DNA of 13,254 bases, taken from JAZDGX01 sp043806645. GTDB lineage: Bacteria; Eisenbacteria; RBG-16-71-46; CAIMUX01; WJJG01. The stretch's first letter is position 1; every line of letters begins with the position of its first letter. A model generated the notes under the pieces. The model saw only the letters and a list, made by a program, of their open reading frames with translations, did no database searches and was not told the DNA's origin. The stretch is from contig JAZDGX010000227.1 of assembly GCA_043806645.1 (NCBI GenBank), positions 1-13,254 of the forward strand. Reading direction: 5' to 3'. Both the position numbers and the translations under genes were made by a program. Below are positions 6,769 to 13,129 of the stretch, piece after piece.

Positions 6769-8568
6769 ATGTGGTATGAGCCCGACGAACAATTGCTCGA
6801 GGACGAGCCGGAAACTCGGCATTTGCCCCTGCGGGAGATGCTCGGGCGGATCCTGCCCCTCTTCAGGCCGCACCGCACCCGTGTCGCGGTGGCGGCCGTC
6901 CTGCTGCTGGTTTCGGTGGCGGCCGAACTGGGCGGTCCGCTGATCGTCCGTCATCTGCTCGACAAGGACATCCCCGGCGGGGATGCCCAAGGCGTGCTCA
7001 TGCGCGCGCTGGCCTATGTGATGCTTTTCGCGGTGGGCATGGGAGCCGCCTATCTGCAGATCATACTCATCGCCCGGGTGGGGCTGCAGATCGTCACCGG
7101 TCTGCGCCAACGCGTCTTCGCGCACATCCTCAATCTGTCGCTCGCCTATTTCGACAAGAACCCCACCGGACGCCTGCTCGCGCGCACCGAGAGCGACGTC
7201 GAGCGGCTGATGATGCTCTTCTCGGACGTGGCCCTGGCCATCTTCCGTAACGGGATCCTCTTCGTCGGCACCTTCAGCGTGATGCTGATCGCCAACGCGC
7301 GCGTGACCCTGGCGGTGCTCCTGCTCATGCTGCCGCTCTTGTTCGCGACCTACTTCTTCCTCAAGTACATCCGGCGCGTGTCGCGCACGGTGCGCCGGCT
7401 GTATGCGCGCATCTCGGCATTCCTCGCCGAGTACGTGCAGGGCATACCCATCCTGCAGATCTTCGGATACACGGAAAAGGCCCAGCTCGACCTGATGAAG
7501 CGCAATCAGGACAAGTACACGAAGGAGAAGCGCCTCTACTTCGTGGAGTACAGCTTCTGGGCGGCCTTCGCCTCGGCCGAGGTGGCCGCGGTGATGGTGA
7601 TCATCTACGTGGGGGCGCGCCAGGTCTTCGACGCGGGGATGACCGTGGGCACGCTCGTGCTGTTCATCGAGTACACGCGGCGACTGTTCTGGCCGCTGAT
7701 CATGTTCTCGGAACAGCTCGACTTCATCCAGCGGGCCTTCGCCTCGGCCGACCGCGTCTTCGAGGTGCTCGACACGCCCTCGCGCACTCCCGATAAGCCG
7801 GGAGCGCTGGAAGCGCTGCCCGAGCAGTGGCGCGAGATCGCCTTCGAGGATGTGACTTTCCAGTACGACGGCGGGACGAAGGCTCTCGACGGCGTGAATC
7901 TCAAGATCCGCCGCGGGGAGAAGATCGCGTTGGTCGGTCTCTCAGGCGGCGGCAAGACGACGGTCACGAACCTCCTCCTGCGCTACTACGAGCCGACGCG
8001 AGGGCGGGTGACGCTCGACGGGGTCGACATCCGTGAGTACCGCCAGCAGAGCTGGCGGGCGAAGATCGGGCTGGTGCTGCAGGACATTCATCTCTTTCCG
8101 GGCAACCTCGGCGAGAATCTCAAGGTGTTGCGCGACTACATCCCGGACGAAGCCCTCGACCGGGCTTTGAAGACCGTGCAGGCGGAGGAATTGCTGCGCC
8201 GGCTGCCCGACGGCTACGCCACCGAACTGGCCGAGGGCGGGAGCAACCTCTCCATGGGCGAGCGGCAGTTGCTCTGCTTCGCCCGGGCCATCGTCGAGGA
8301 TCCCGACATTCTGGTCCTGGACGAGGCGACCTCCTCGGTCGATCCGGTGACCGAAGTGCGCCTGCAACGCGCGCTCGACGGCGTGCTGGAGGGACGCACA
8401 TCGCTGATCGTGGCCCACCGGCTGGCCACGATCACGAGCGCCGACCGCATCCTGGTCATGCATCAGGGCCGCCTGGCCGAGGAAGGAACGCATCAGGAGC
8501 TGTACCAACGGGGCGGCATCTACCGCGATCTTTTCGATCTGCAGTTTGCGGCGCAGAGGGAGGCCTAG
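6769..8568 (+). CDS. ABC exporter half-transporter, subunit with consensus Walker B
   Basis: 599 residues, the normal size for a TMD-NBD half-exporter of the MsbA/BmrCD/YheHI type. The membrane domain is about residues 35-320 (hydrophobic segments near 38-60, 80-102, 158-198 and 265-300). The ATPase domain is about 355-590: Walker A GLSGGGKTT at 390-398, Q-loop Q438, signature LSMGE at 494-498, Walker B ILVLDE with D518 and catalytic E519, D-loop SSVD and H-loop H550. The signature deviates from LSGGQ. Together with the neighbouring subunit, which lacks the catalytic Glu but has a perfect signature, this fits the TM288-like half of a heterodimeric exporter. The ATG start has only a weak Shine-Dalgarno sequence. 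The next gene begins 4 nt after this stop. The substrate is unknown: drug, lipid or peptide export are all possible, and no peptidase domain or precursor gene is present. Confidence 0.93.
   Translation: MWYEPDEQLLEDEPETRHLPLREMLGRILPLFRPHRTRVAVAAVLLLVSVAAELGGPLIVRHLLDKDIPGGDAQGVLMRALAYVMLFAVGMGAAYLQIILIARVGLQIVTGLRQRVFAHILNLSLAYFDKNPTGRLLARTESDVERLMMLFSDVALAIFRNGILFVGTFSVMLIANARVTLAVLLLMLPLLFATYFFLKYIRRVSRTVRRLYARISAFLAEYVQGIPILQIFGYTEKAQLDLMKRNQDKYTKEKRLYFVEYSFWAAFASAEVAAVMVIIYVGARQVFDAGMTVGTLVLFIEYTRRLFWPLIMFSEQLDFIQRAFASADRVFEVLDTPSRTPDKPGALEALPEQWREIAFEDVTFQYDGGTKALDGVNLKIRRGEKIALVGLSGGGKTTVTNLLLRYYEPTRGRVTLDGVDIREYRQQSWRAKIGLVLQDIHLFPGNLGENLKVLRDYIPDEALDRALKTVQAEELLRRLPDGYATELAEGGSNLSMGERQLLCFARAIVEDPDILVLDEATSSVDPVTEVRLQRALDGVLEGRTSLIVAHRLATITSADRILVMHQGRLAEEGTHQELYQRGGIYRDLFDLQFAAQREA
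8556..8563 (+). promoter_or_regulatory. ribosome-binding site deciding a GTG start for the second ABC subunit
   Basis: GAGGGAGG lies within the last codons of the first ABC gene, 9 nt before the GTG at 8573. The only upstream in-frame ATG (8546) lacks a Shine-Dalgarno sequence and would overlap the first gene by 23 nt. The GTG start is preferred and implies tight translational coupling of the two subunits. Confidence 0.65.
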
Positions 8569-8572
8569 CAGC

Positions 8573-10414
8573 GTGGGCGGGCGGCGCGACACACAGCAGA
8601 CCGAGCGGGCGGCGCGTCCGGACCAGGGCGCACCGCGCGGGGGGCGGATCGCGTGGCTGTGGCGCTATTGGCGCGGCCATCGCTCGGTGTTGATCTTCCT
8701 GCTCTTCTTCACGCTGGTTTCGACGGCGGTGGCCGTAAGCTACCCGCTCGTCTTTCGCTGGGTGCTCGACCGGCTTTCCGGGGTCCTGGGCGGCGCGGGG
8801 GGCGGCAACGAAGTCGGCCCTGTGATGCTGGTGCTCGCGGCGATCCTCGTCGGGCGCTTCATCGCCGGCCTCTATCCGGCCACGCGCGCGATGATGAACC
8901 TGCGTCTCGAGGTCGGCATTCGCGAGGATGTCTTCCGGCGGCTGATGCAGAAGGACTATCGCTTCAACGCGCGCTTCCGGACCGGCGACATCGTCACGCG
9001 CTTGACCGACGACATCGCGGAGTTTCCAAAGGTCGCCTGGTTCGGCTGTTCCGGGATCTTCCGGGCGCTGGAGTCGAGCTCGCGATTGATCTTCTGTCTG
9101 GCCGCCATGGCATTGCTCAACTGGAAGCTGGCGGTGATCGCCGTCATTCCGCTGCCGATCATGATGTGGATCTTCTACAGCCTGCGGCACCGCATGCGCT
9201 ATTACATGCGCGAAAGCCAGCAGACGATTTCGAAGACCAACGACATGCTGGAAGCTGCTTTCACCGGCGTGCGGATCGTCAAGGCCTTTCGCGCCGAGGA
9301 TGGGCAACGCCGGCGCCTGGCCGAACTCATGGCCGAGCGCGTGCGGGTCTTCTTCGGCCTGATAAGCCTGCAGGCGCTGGTCAACTCGCTCGACACGACC
9401 GCGAGCCGCGTCGGTCAGATGATCGTGCTGGCGCTGGGCGGCTATATGGTCATGCGCGGCGAGACATCGATCGGCACGCTGTACGCGTTCTACGTCTACC
9501 TGGATCTGCTGGCCCAGCCGATGATGGACATCCCGTTCCTCTTCATGGCCGGCCAACAAGCCTTCGTCTCGATCGATCGGATCGAGGAAATCCGTTCCTT
9601 CCCGGTCGGAGAAGAGCGCAGCGGTGTCGCGCAGATCGAGGAAGTAAAGGAGATCGCTTTCGAGGGAGTGAGCTTCGCCTACGACGGGGGGCGGGAAATC
9701 CTGACGGACGTGTCCTTCCGGATGCCGGCGGGGGGCAAGGTCGCCGTGGTCGGTGCGGTGGCGAGCGGCAAGTCGACGATGTTGAAGATGATCGCGGGGA
9801 TCGTCTCTCCGACCCGGGGACGCGTGCTGGTCAACGGACGCGACCTGCGGGAATGGAACTGGGACGGCTTCCGCACCCTGGTCGGGTATGTGCCCCAGGA
9901 GGGGGTGCTGTTCTCGAAGTCGATTTCCGAAAACGTGCTCTTCGGGCGGGCCACTCCCCCGGATTTCGCCTCGCGCGAAGAATGGGTGGCGCAATGCCTC
10001 TCGGTCGCGCAGATGGACGGGGACCTTGCCCAGATGGCAGAGGGTATCGAGACGGTGGTCGGGCAGAAGGGCGGGCTTGTCTCGGGCGGGCAGAAGCAGC
10101 GCGTGGCGATCGCGCGGGCGCTGGCGGGCCTGCCGCAGGTCCTGCTGCTCGACGATTGCACCGCGGCCCTCGACGCCCACAACGAGGACCTCTTCTGGAA
10201 GCAGCTCGACGAGCGCTTCGGCGGACGCACGAGCATCATCGTCTCCCATCGCCTGGCGACCATCCGCAAGGCGGATCGCATCCTTGTTCTCGAGGGCGGG
10301 CGGTTGGTCGATCACGGCACGCACGAGGAGCTCGCGCTCCGGTGCGCCACGTATCAAGAGTTCTTGCAAATCGAGCGCGCCAAGGCGCATCTCGAGATGG
10401 CGGGCGTGGGCTGA
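8573..10414 (+). CDS. ABC exporter half-transporter, subunit with degenerate Walker B
   Basis: 613 residues from the GTG start (an alternative ATG at 8546 would add 9). The membrane domain is about residues 30-330 and contains several hydrophobic helices. The ATPase domain is about 360-590: Walker A GAVASGKST at 394-402, signature VSGGQ at 503-507, Walker B VLLLDD with D527 and D528, H-loop H559. The catalytic Glu after the Walker B Asp is replaced by Asp, the hallmark of the degenerate site in heterodimeric exporters (TM287, BmrC, LmrC type). Its intact signature would complete the active site formed with the Walker motifs of the first subunit. It is MdlA/YheI-like in architecture. Its GTG lies 4 nt after the stop of the first subunit, so the two are certainly one operon. 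The N-terminal 20 or so residues are polar and poorly conserved. Confidence 0.93.
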   Translation: MGGRRDTQQTERAARPDQGAPRGGRIAWLWRYWRGHRSVLIFLLFFTLVSTAVAVSYPLVFRWVLDRLSGVLGGAGGGNEVGPVMLVLAAILVGRFIAGLYPATRAMMNLRLEVGIREDVFRRLMQKDYRFNARFRTGDIVTRLTDDIAEFPKVAWFGCSGIFRALESSSRLIFCLAAMALLNWKLAVIAVIPLPIMMWIFYSLRHRMRYYMRESQQTISKTNDMLEAAFTGVRIVKAFRAEDGQRRRLAELMAERVRVFFGLISLQALVNSLDTTASRVGQMIVLALGGYMVMRGETSIGTLYAFYVYLDLLAQPMMDIPFLFMAGQQAFVSIDRIEEIRSFPVGEERSGVAQIEEVKEIAFEGVSFAYDGGREILTDVSFRMPAGGKVAVVGAVASGKSTMLKMIAGIVSPTRGRVLVNGRDLREWNWDGFRTLVGYVPQEGVLFSKSISENVLFGRATPPDFASREEWVAQCLSVAQMDGDLAQMAEGIETVVGQKGGLVSGGQKQRVAIARALAGLPQVLLLDDCTAALDAHNEDLFWKQLDERFGGRTSIIVSHRLATIRKADRILVLEGGRLVDHGTHEELALRCATYQEFLQIERAKAHLEMAGVG

Positions 10415-10480
10415 GCCCCGCCCCCGGCGGTCGCGGCCTGGCGGCGCCGCGTCCCGGCGCATGTCCCACCGCGCGAGGTT

Positions 10481-10486
10481 GGAGGT
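10481..10486 (+). promoter_or_regulatory. ribosome-binding site fixing the hemerythrin start
   Basis: GGAGGT lies 7 nt before the ATG at 10494. It selects that start over an in-frame ATG at 10461, which has no Shine-Dalgarno sequence and would add 11 residues without family support. Confidence 0.7.
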
Positions 10487-10493
10487 AAGTCCC

Positions 10494-11066
10494 ATGCTGC
10501 CCATCGGACCCTTGATGATGGAGCACCGGCTGATCGAACGGATGGTCGATGTCGTGCGTGAGGGGGTGCGGCGCGCGCGCGCGGAAGGCGCGATCGATTC
10601 GCGATTCGTCGATGCGGTCATCGACTTCATCCGCGTCTATGCCGATCGCCTGCATCACGGCAAGGAGGAGGGCATCCTCTTCCGCAAGTTGGCGGGCCGG
10701 AACCTGGGCGCGGAGGACGCGCGTCAAATGGCGGAGTTGATCGACGAACACCTCCAGGCCCGGCGCCAGGTGGACGCAGTGCGGGCGGCGCTGCCGCGAT
10801 ACCGTCACGGCGACGCGGATTCCCTGGAGGCGGTGCTGAAGCCGTTGGAGACTCTTGCGGAACTCTACCCGGAGCACATCCACAAGGAGGACCAAGCCTT
10901 CTTCCCGGCCGCCATGCGCTACCTGAACCGCGACGAGAAGGATGCGATGATCGCGGAGATGAAGGCGTTCGACCAGGGCTTGATCCACGAAATCTACGCC
11001 GGCGTCGTCGACGCGGCGAGCGCGGCGGGACGCGCAGCGGCATCCCCGCGCTCGGCGGGCGACTGA
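10494..11066 (+). CDS. hemerythrin-like (HHE) domain protein
   Basis: 190 residues forming a predicted four-helix bundle. The di-iron ligand pattern is visible: H11 in MMEHRLIERM, H55xxxE59 in HHGKEEG, H86 in LIDEHLQAR, and H128xxxxD133 in PEHIHKEDQAFF. This is the usual H...HxxxE...H...HxxxxD arrangement of the hemerythrin HHE family. Such proteins bind oxygen, or sense or detoxify O2, NO or peroxide, or help repair iron-sulfur centres. The tail after residue 170 is Ala/Ser/Pro-rich and likely disordered. No signal peptide is present, so it is cytoplasmic. It lies 79 nt after the ABC pair on the same strand and may be co-transcribed with it, but a functional link is not evident. It converges on the FmdB-like gene. 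Confidence 0.9.
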   Translation: MLPIGPLMMEHRLIERMVDVVREGVRRARAEGAIDSRFVDAVIDFIRVYADRLHHGKEEGILFRKLAGRNLGAEDARQMAELIDEHLQARRQVDAVRAALPRYRHGDADSLEAVLKPLETLAELYPEHIHKEDQAFFPAAMRYLNRDEKDAMIAEMKAFDQGLIHEIYAGVVDAASAAGRAAASPRSAGD

Positions 11067-11068
11067 CC

Positions 11069-11167
11069 ATGGCGATGGCGGGGGAGTGGAAACCGCGTTC
11101 GGATCCGGGCCCGGTCTGGACTGACAAGATCGGAGATCGATGGGAGCACACGGCTCCCGAGGGCTAG
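11069..11167 (+). CDS. possible 32-residue small protein, unrecognised
   Basis: ATG 2 nt after the hemerythrin stop, ending with TAG 5 nt before the 3' end of the opposing FmdB-like gene. The peptide is charged and has three Trp residues (MAMAGEWKPRSDPGPVWTDK, then IGDRWEHTAPEG). It fills the gap between two convergent genes almost exactly, and its composition is not the Arg/Pro-rich type of shadow frames in this GC-rich sequence. There is no good ribosome-binding site; translation would need coupling to the hemerythrin gene. I do not recognise the family. It may simply be a chance open frame overlapping a terminator hairpin. Confidence 0.25.
   Translation: MAMAGEWKPRSDPGPVWTDKIGDRWEHTAPEG
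11142..11158. terminator. candidate bidirectional hairpin between convergent genes
   Basis: GGGAGC-ACACG-GCTCCC forms a 6-bp GC-rich stem with a 5-nt loop between the hemerythrin (+) and FmdB-like (-) stop codons. No U-tract follows on either side, so it is not a canonical intrinsic terminator. The position between convergent genes is the main support. Confidence 0.35.
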
Positions 11168-11172
11168 ACGCC

Positions 11173-11370
11173 TCAGCCGCGGCGGGATGAGCAGCCTCTG
11201 TGCTCGGACGAGTGGTCGCCCGTCGAGAATGGAGAGATCTGGCGGAGCGGGCCGGTGGTGCCGCACTTGGGGCAGGCGAGCTTCTTCTCTTCCTGTTCCC
11301 GCGCCGACACCGGGATCAGGGCTTCGAAACGGGCGCCGCAGCGGCGGCACATGTATTCATACAACGGCAT
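11173..11370 (-). CDS. FmdB-family zinc-ribbon protein
   Basis: 65 residues beginning MPLYEYMCRRCGARFEALIP, the conserved N-terminus of the FmdB / CxxC_CxxC_SSSS putative regulatory protein family. CxxC pairs are at residues 8-11 (CRRC) and 33-36 (CPKC), giving one zinc ribbon. The C-terminus (FSTGDHSSEHRGCSSRRG) is a short form of the Cys/Ser-rich tail typical of the family. The start is supported by AAGGAG 9 nt upstream (11380-11385 on the minus strand). FmdB was named from an amide-induced operon of Methylophilus and called a regulator by context; the molecular function of the family is unproven. It is transcribed divergently from the 3-hydroxyacyl-CoA dehydrogenase gene across a roughly 300-bp region with direct repeats. 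Confidence 0.88.
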   Translation of the reverse strand: MPLYEYMCRRCGARFEALIPVSAREQEEKKLACPKCGTTGPLRQISPFSTGDHSSEHRGCSSRRG

Positions 11371-11510
11371 GGGTATCGACTCCTTCTATGATCGCCAACC
11401 GCCTACGAACGTTCCACGGCCGGTCCCGGCCGCCCGCCTGCTAACCCTGGCCTACCGGGGGCGGTTCCGACCCCCGCCTCCGGCGATCCCCTAGGGTCAG
11501 CCCGGCCCAG

Positions 11511-11521
11511 GCTATAGCACA
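11511..11521 (-). promoter_or_regulatory. candidate extended -10 for the FmdB-like gene
   Basis: On the minus strand the sequence reads TGTGCTATAGC: an extended -10 TGC followed by TATAGC, about 140 nt before the FmdB-like start. The 9-mer TGTGCTATA also occurs, facing the other way, at the dehydrogenase promoter candidate (11599-11607). No convincing -35 is seen. Confidence 0.35.
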
Positions 11522-11528
11522 GACAGGA

Positions 11529-11578
11529 CCGCGGGAGCCCATCGGGCCGCGGGAGCCCACAGGGCCGCGCGAGCCCGC
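11529..11578. repeat. 18-bp direct repeats between divergent promoters
   Basis: CCGCGGGAGCCCATCGGG (11529-11546) is followed directly by a copy with two mismatches ending CCCACAGGG (11547-11564) and a partial diverged third copy (11565-11578). They lie exactly between the two outward-facing extended -10 candidates. They could be operator repeats for a regulator of both genes or a simple tandem duplication. Confidence 0.8.
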
Positions 11579-11598
11579 CTTCCCGACCGCCCCGGCAG

Positions 11599-11609
11599 TG
11601 TGCTATATT
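11599..11609 (+). promoter_or_regulatory. candidate extended -10 promoter of the 3-hydroxyacyl-CoA dehydrogenase gene
   Basis: TGTGCTATATT: TGC preceding TATATT (5/6 to TATAAT) makes a good extended -10 in a very GC-rich setting, giving a leader of about 50 nt before the ATG at 11667. There is no obvious -35, which extended -10 promoters do not require. Confidence 0.5.
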
Positions 11610-11666
11610 TCCCAATCTTCTGCCAATCCATACCTTCGGGACGGGGAGAATGGGGAGGAATCGCGG

Positions 11667-13001
11667 ATGGACCTGGCGCAACGCTACCAAAACGTTGGGG
11701 TTATCGGCGCGGGCGGGAAGATGGGCAGCGGCATCGCGCTGCTCCTCACCCAGGAGATGGCCTTGCGCAGGGCGGCGGCGGGCAAGGGCGCCCGCTTTCG
11801 TCTTGCCCTCATGGACGTGAGCGACGATGCCCTGGATGGCCTGAAGGGATACCTCCGCGGCCAGCTCCTGCGCTTCGCCGAGAAGAACACCGTCCAGTTG
11901 AGAAAGCAGTATGCGGACCGGGCGGAGCTGGTCGAGAACAGCGAGATCATCCGGACCTTCGTCGACGATGCGGTCGATCTGGGGCGCTATGGAACGCCGC
12001 TCGAGAGCCTGGCGGGATGCCGCATGGTGTTCGAGGCGATCGCCGAAAACATCGACCTCAAGGTGAAGGTCTATCGCAAGCTGAAGGAGATCGCTGATCC
12101 GGACGCCTGGTTCTTCACCAACACATCGTCGATTCCGATCCAGCTCCTCGACAAGGAAGCCGGTCTGGGGGGGCGTCTGGTGGGATTCCACTTCTACAAT
12201 CCGCCGGCCGTCCAGCGTCTGCTCGAGCTGATCGCTTCACCCCACACGCGGGCGGATGTCGTCGCCGACGCGCGGCAGATCGCGCTGGATCTGAAGAAGA
12301 AGGTGATCCCGGCCAACGACATCGCGGGGTTCATCGGCAACGGCCACTTCATTCGCGACGGTCTGCATGGGATCGCGGTCATGGAGCAGCTCTCGAAGCC
12401 GCACGGCTTTCCGGGAGCGGTCTACATGGTCAACCGGATCACGCAGGACTGGCTGATCCGCCCGATGGGTATCTTCCAGCTCATCGACTACGTCGGCGTG
12501 GATGTGTTCCAGTGCATCCTGGGCGTGATGGATCGCTTCATCACGGCTGCCGACTTGCACAGCGACCTGATCGACGAGCTGATGAAGCGCGGGGTGAAAG
12601 GCGGCCAGCATCCGGATGGCAGTCAGAAGGACGGATTCTTCCACTACGAAAAGGGCCGGCCCGCGGCGGTGTACGACCTGAAGGCGGGGGGCTACCAGGC
12701 GCTGGAGCCGGGCTGGATCGCGCCGCTCGATCAGGGGCTGGGAGCTTTGCCCGAGGGTCACCTGGCGTGGAAAGTGCTCGCCCGGGATGCGGGCAAGGAA
12801 GCTCGGCTGAAGAGCTACTTCGCAGCCCTCGCTCGCGCGGAGGGCCAGGGATCGCGCCTGGCGCATGCCTACCTCAAGCGGTCGAAAGAGATCGGCCAGC
12901 AGTTGATCGCGAGCGGGGTCGCGACAAGAGCCGAGGATGTGAACGGCGTTCTGTTGAACGGGTTCTTTCATCTCTACGGCCCGGTCAATGACTATGTCTA
13001 G
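11667..13001 (+). CDS. 3-hydroxyacyl-CoA dehydrogenase, NAD-dependent
   Basis: 444 residues from the ATG with GGGGAGGAA 6 nt upstream. The frame extends to an ATG at 11598, but that lies within the -10 candidate and lacks a ribosome-binding site. N-terminal Rossmann domain: VGVIGAGGKMGSGIA with the dinucleotide glycines at 14-22, then FEAIAENIDLK (E123) and TNTSSIP at 151-156. The catalytic region has H175 in GFHFYNPP and E187 in LLELIAS, with N225 in GFIGNGHF as the substrate-contacting Asn. The C-terminal HCDH domain begins near 215 and includes RPMGIFQLIDYVGVDV (265-280). It oxidises L-3-hydroxyacyl-CoA to 3-ketoacyl-CoA in fatty-acid beta-oxidation. It is longer than stand-alone 3-hydroxybutyryl-CoA dehydrogenases (about 285 residues) and lacks the crotonase half of FadB/FadJ. 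A co-oriented gene begins 129 nt downstream; a thiolase would be the usual partner. Confidence 0.93.
   Translation: MDLAQRYQNVGVIGAGGKMGSGIALLLTQEMALRRAAAGKGARFRLALMDVSDDALDGLKGYLRGQLLRFAEKNTVQLRKQYADRAELVENSEIIRTFVDDAVDLGRYGTPLESLAGCRMVFEAIAENIDLKVKVYRKLKEIADPDAWFFTNTSSIPIQLLDKEAGLGGRLVGFHFYNPPAVQRLLELIASPHTRADVVADARQIALDLKKKVIPANDIAGFIGNGHFIRDGLHGIAVMEQLSKPHGFPGAVYMVNRITQDWLIRPMGIFQLIDYVGVDVFQCILGVMDRFITAADLHSDLIDELMKRGVKGGQHPDGSQKDGFFHYEKGRPAAVYDLKAGGYQALEPGWIAPLDQGLGALPEGHLAWKVLARDAGKEARLKSYFAALARAEGQGSRLAHAYLKRSKEIGQQLIASGVATRAEDVNGVLLNGFFHLYGPVNDYV
12488..12592 (+). repeat. 105-bp exact direct repeat, internal copy
   Basis: This stretch of the dehydrogenase gene (encoding about Y275 to G309, starting YVGVDVFQ) is repeated base for base at 13150-13254, offset by 662 nt. 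It sits naturally within the conserved C-terminal domain here, so this is the native copy. Confidence 0.97.
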
Positions 13002-13116
13002 GGGTATGGCGGGATCGACCAGCGTCAGCTCGTCTTCAAATCCGCGACGGGGCGCACCGGCCGCGGCCGGCCCGGATCGTGCGTCGCGGGCGCAGGCGTC
13101 CCGAGCCCACGGCATC

Positions 13117-13123
13117 AGGAGGT
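13117..13123 (+). promoter_or_regulatory. ribosome-binding site of the gene at the right edge
   Basis: AGGAGGT, a full Shine-Dalgarno match, lies 6 nt before the ATG at 13130. It shows that a real gene starts here even though the sequence after it is doubtful. Confidence 0.75.
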
Positions 13124-13129
13124 AGAGGC

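Noticed and set aside
8456..10630. A 724-codon minus-strand frame covering the second ABC gene.
   Set aside because: His/Arg/Asp-rich and fully antisense to a gene with intact Walker A, signature and H-loop motifs; the length reflects GC-driven lack of stop codons.
6769..11066. The idea that the ABC pair and hemerythrin form a bacteriocin, defence or natural-product system.
   Set aside because: There is no precursor peptide, peptidase domain, modifying enzyme, immunity protein or nuclease/sensor module nearby; the genes read as housekeeping or accessory transport plus an iron protein.
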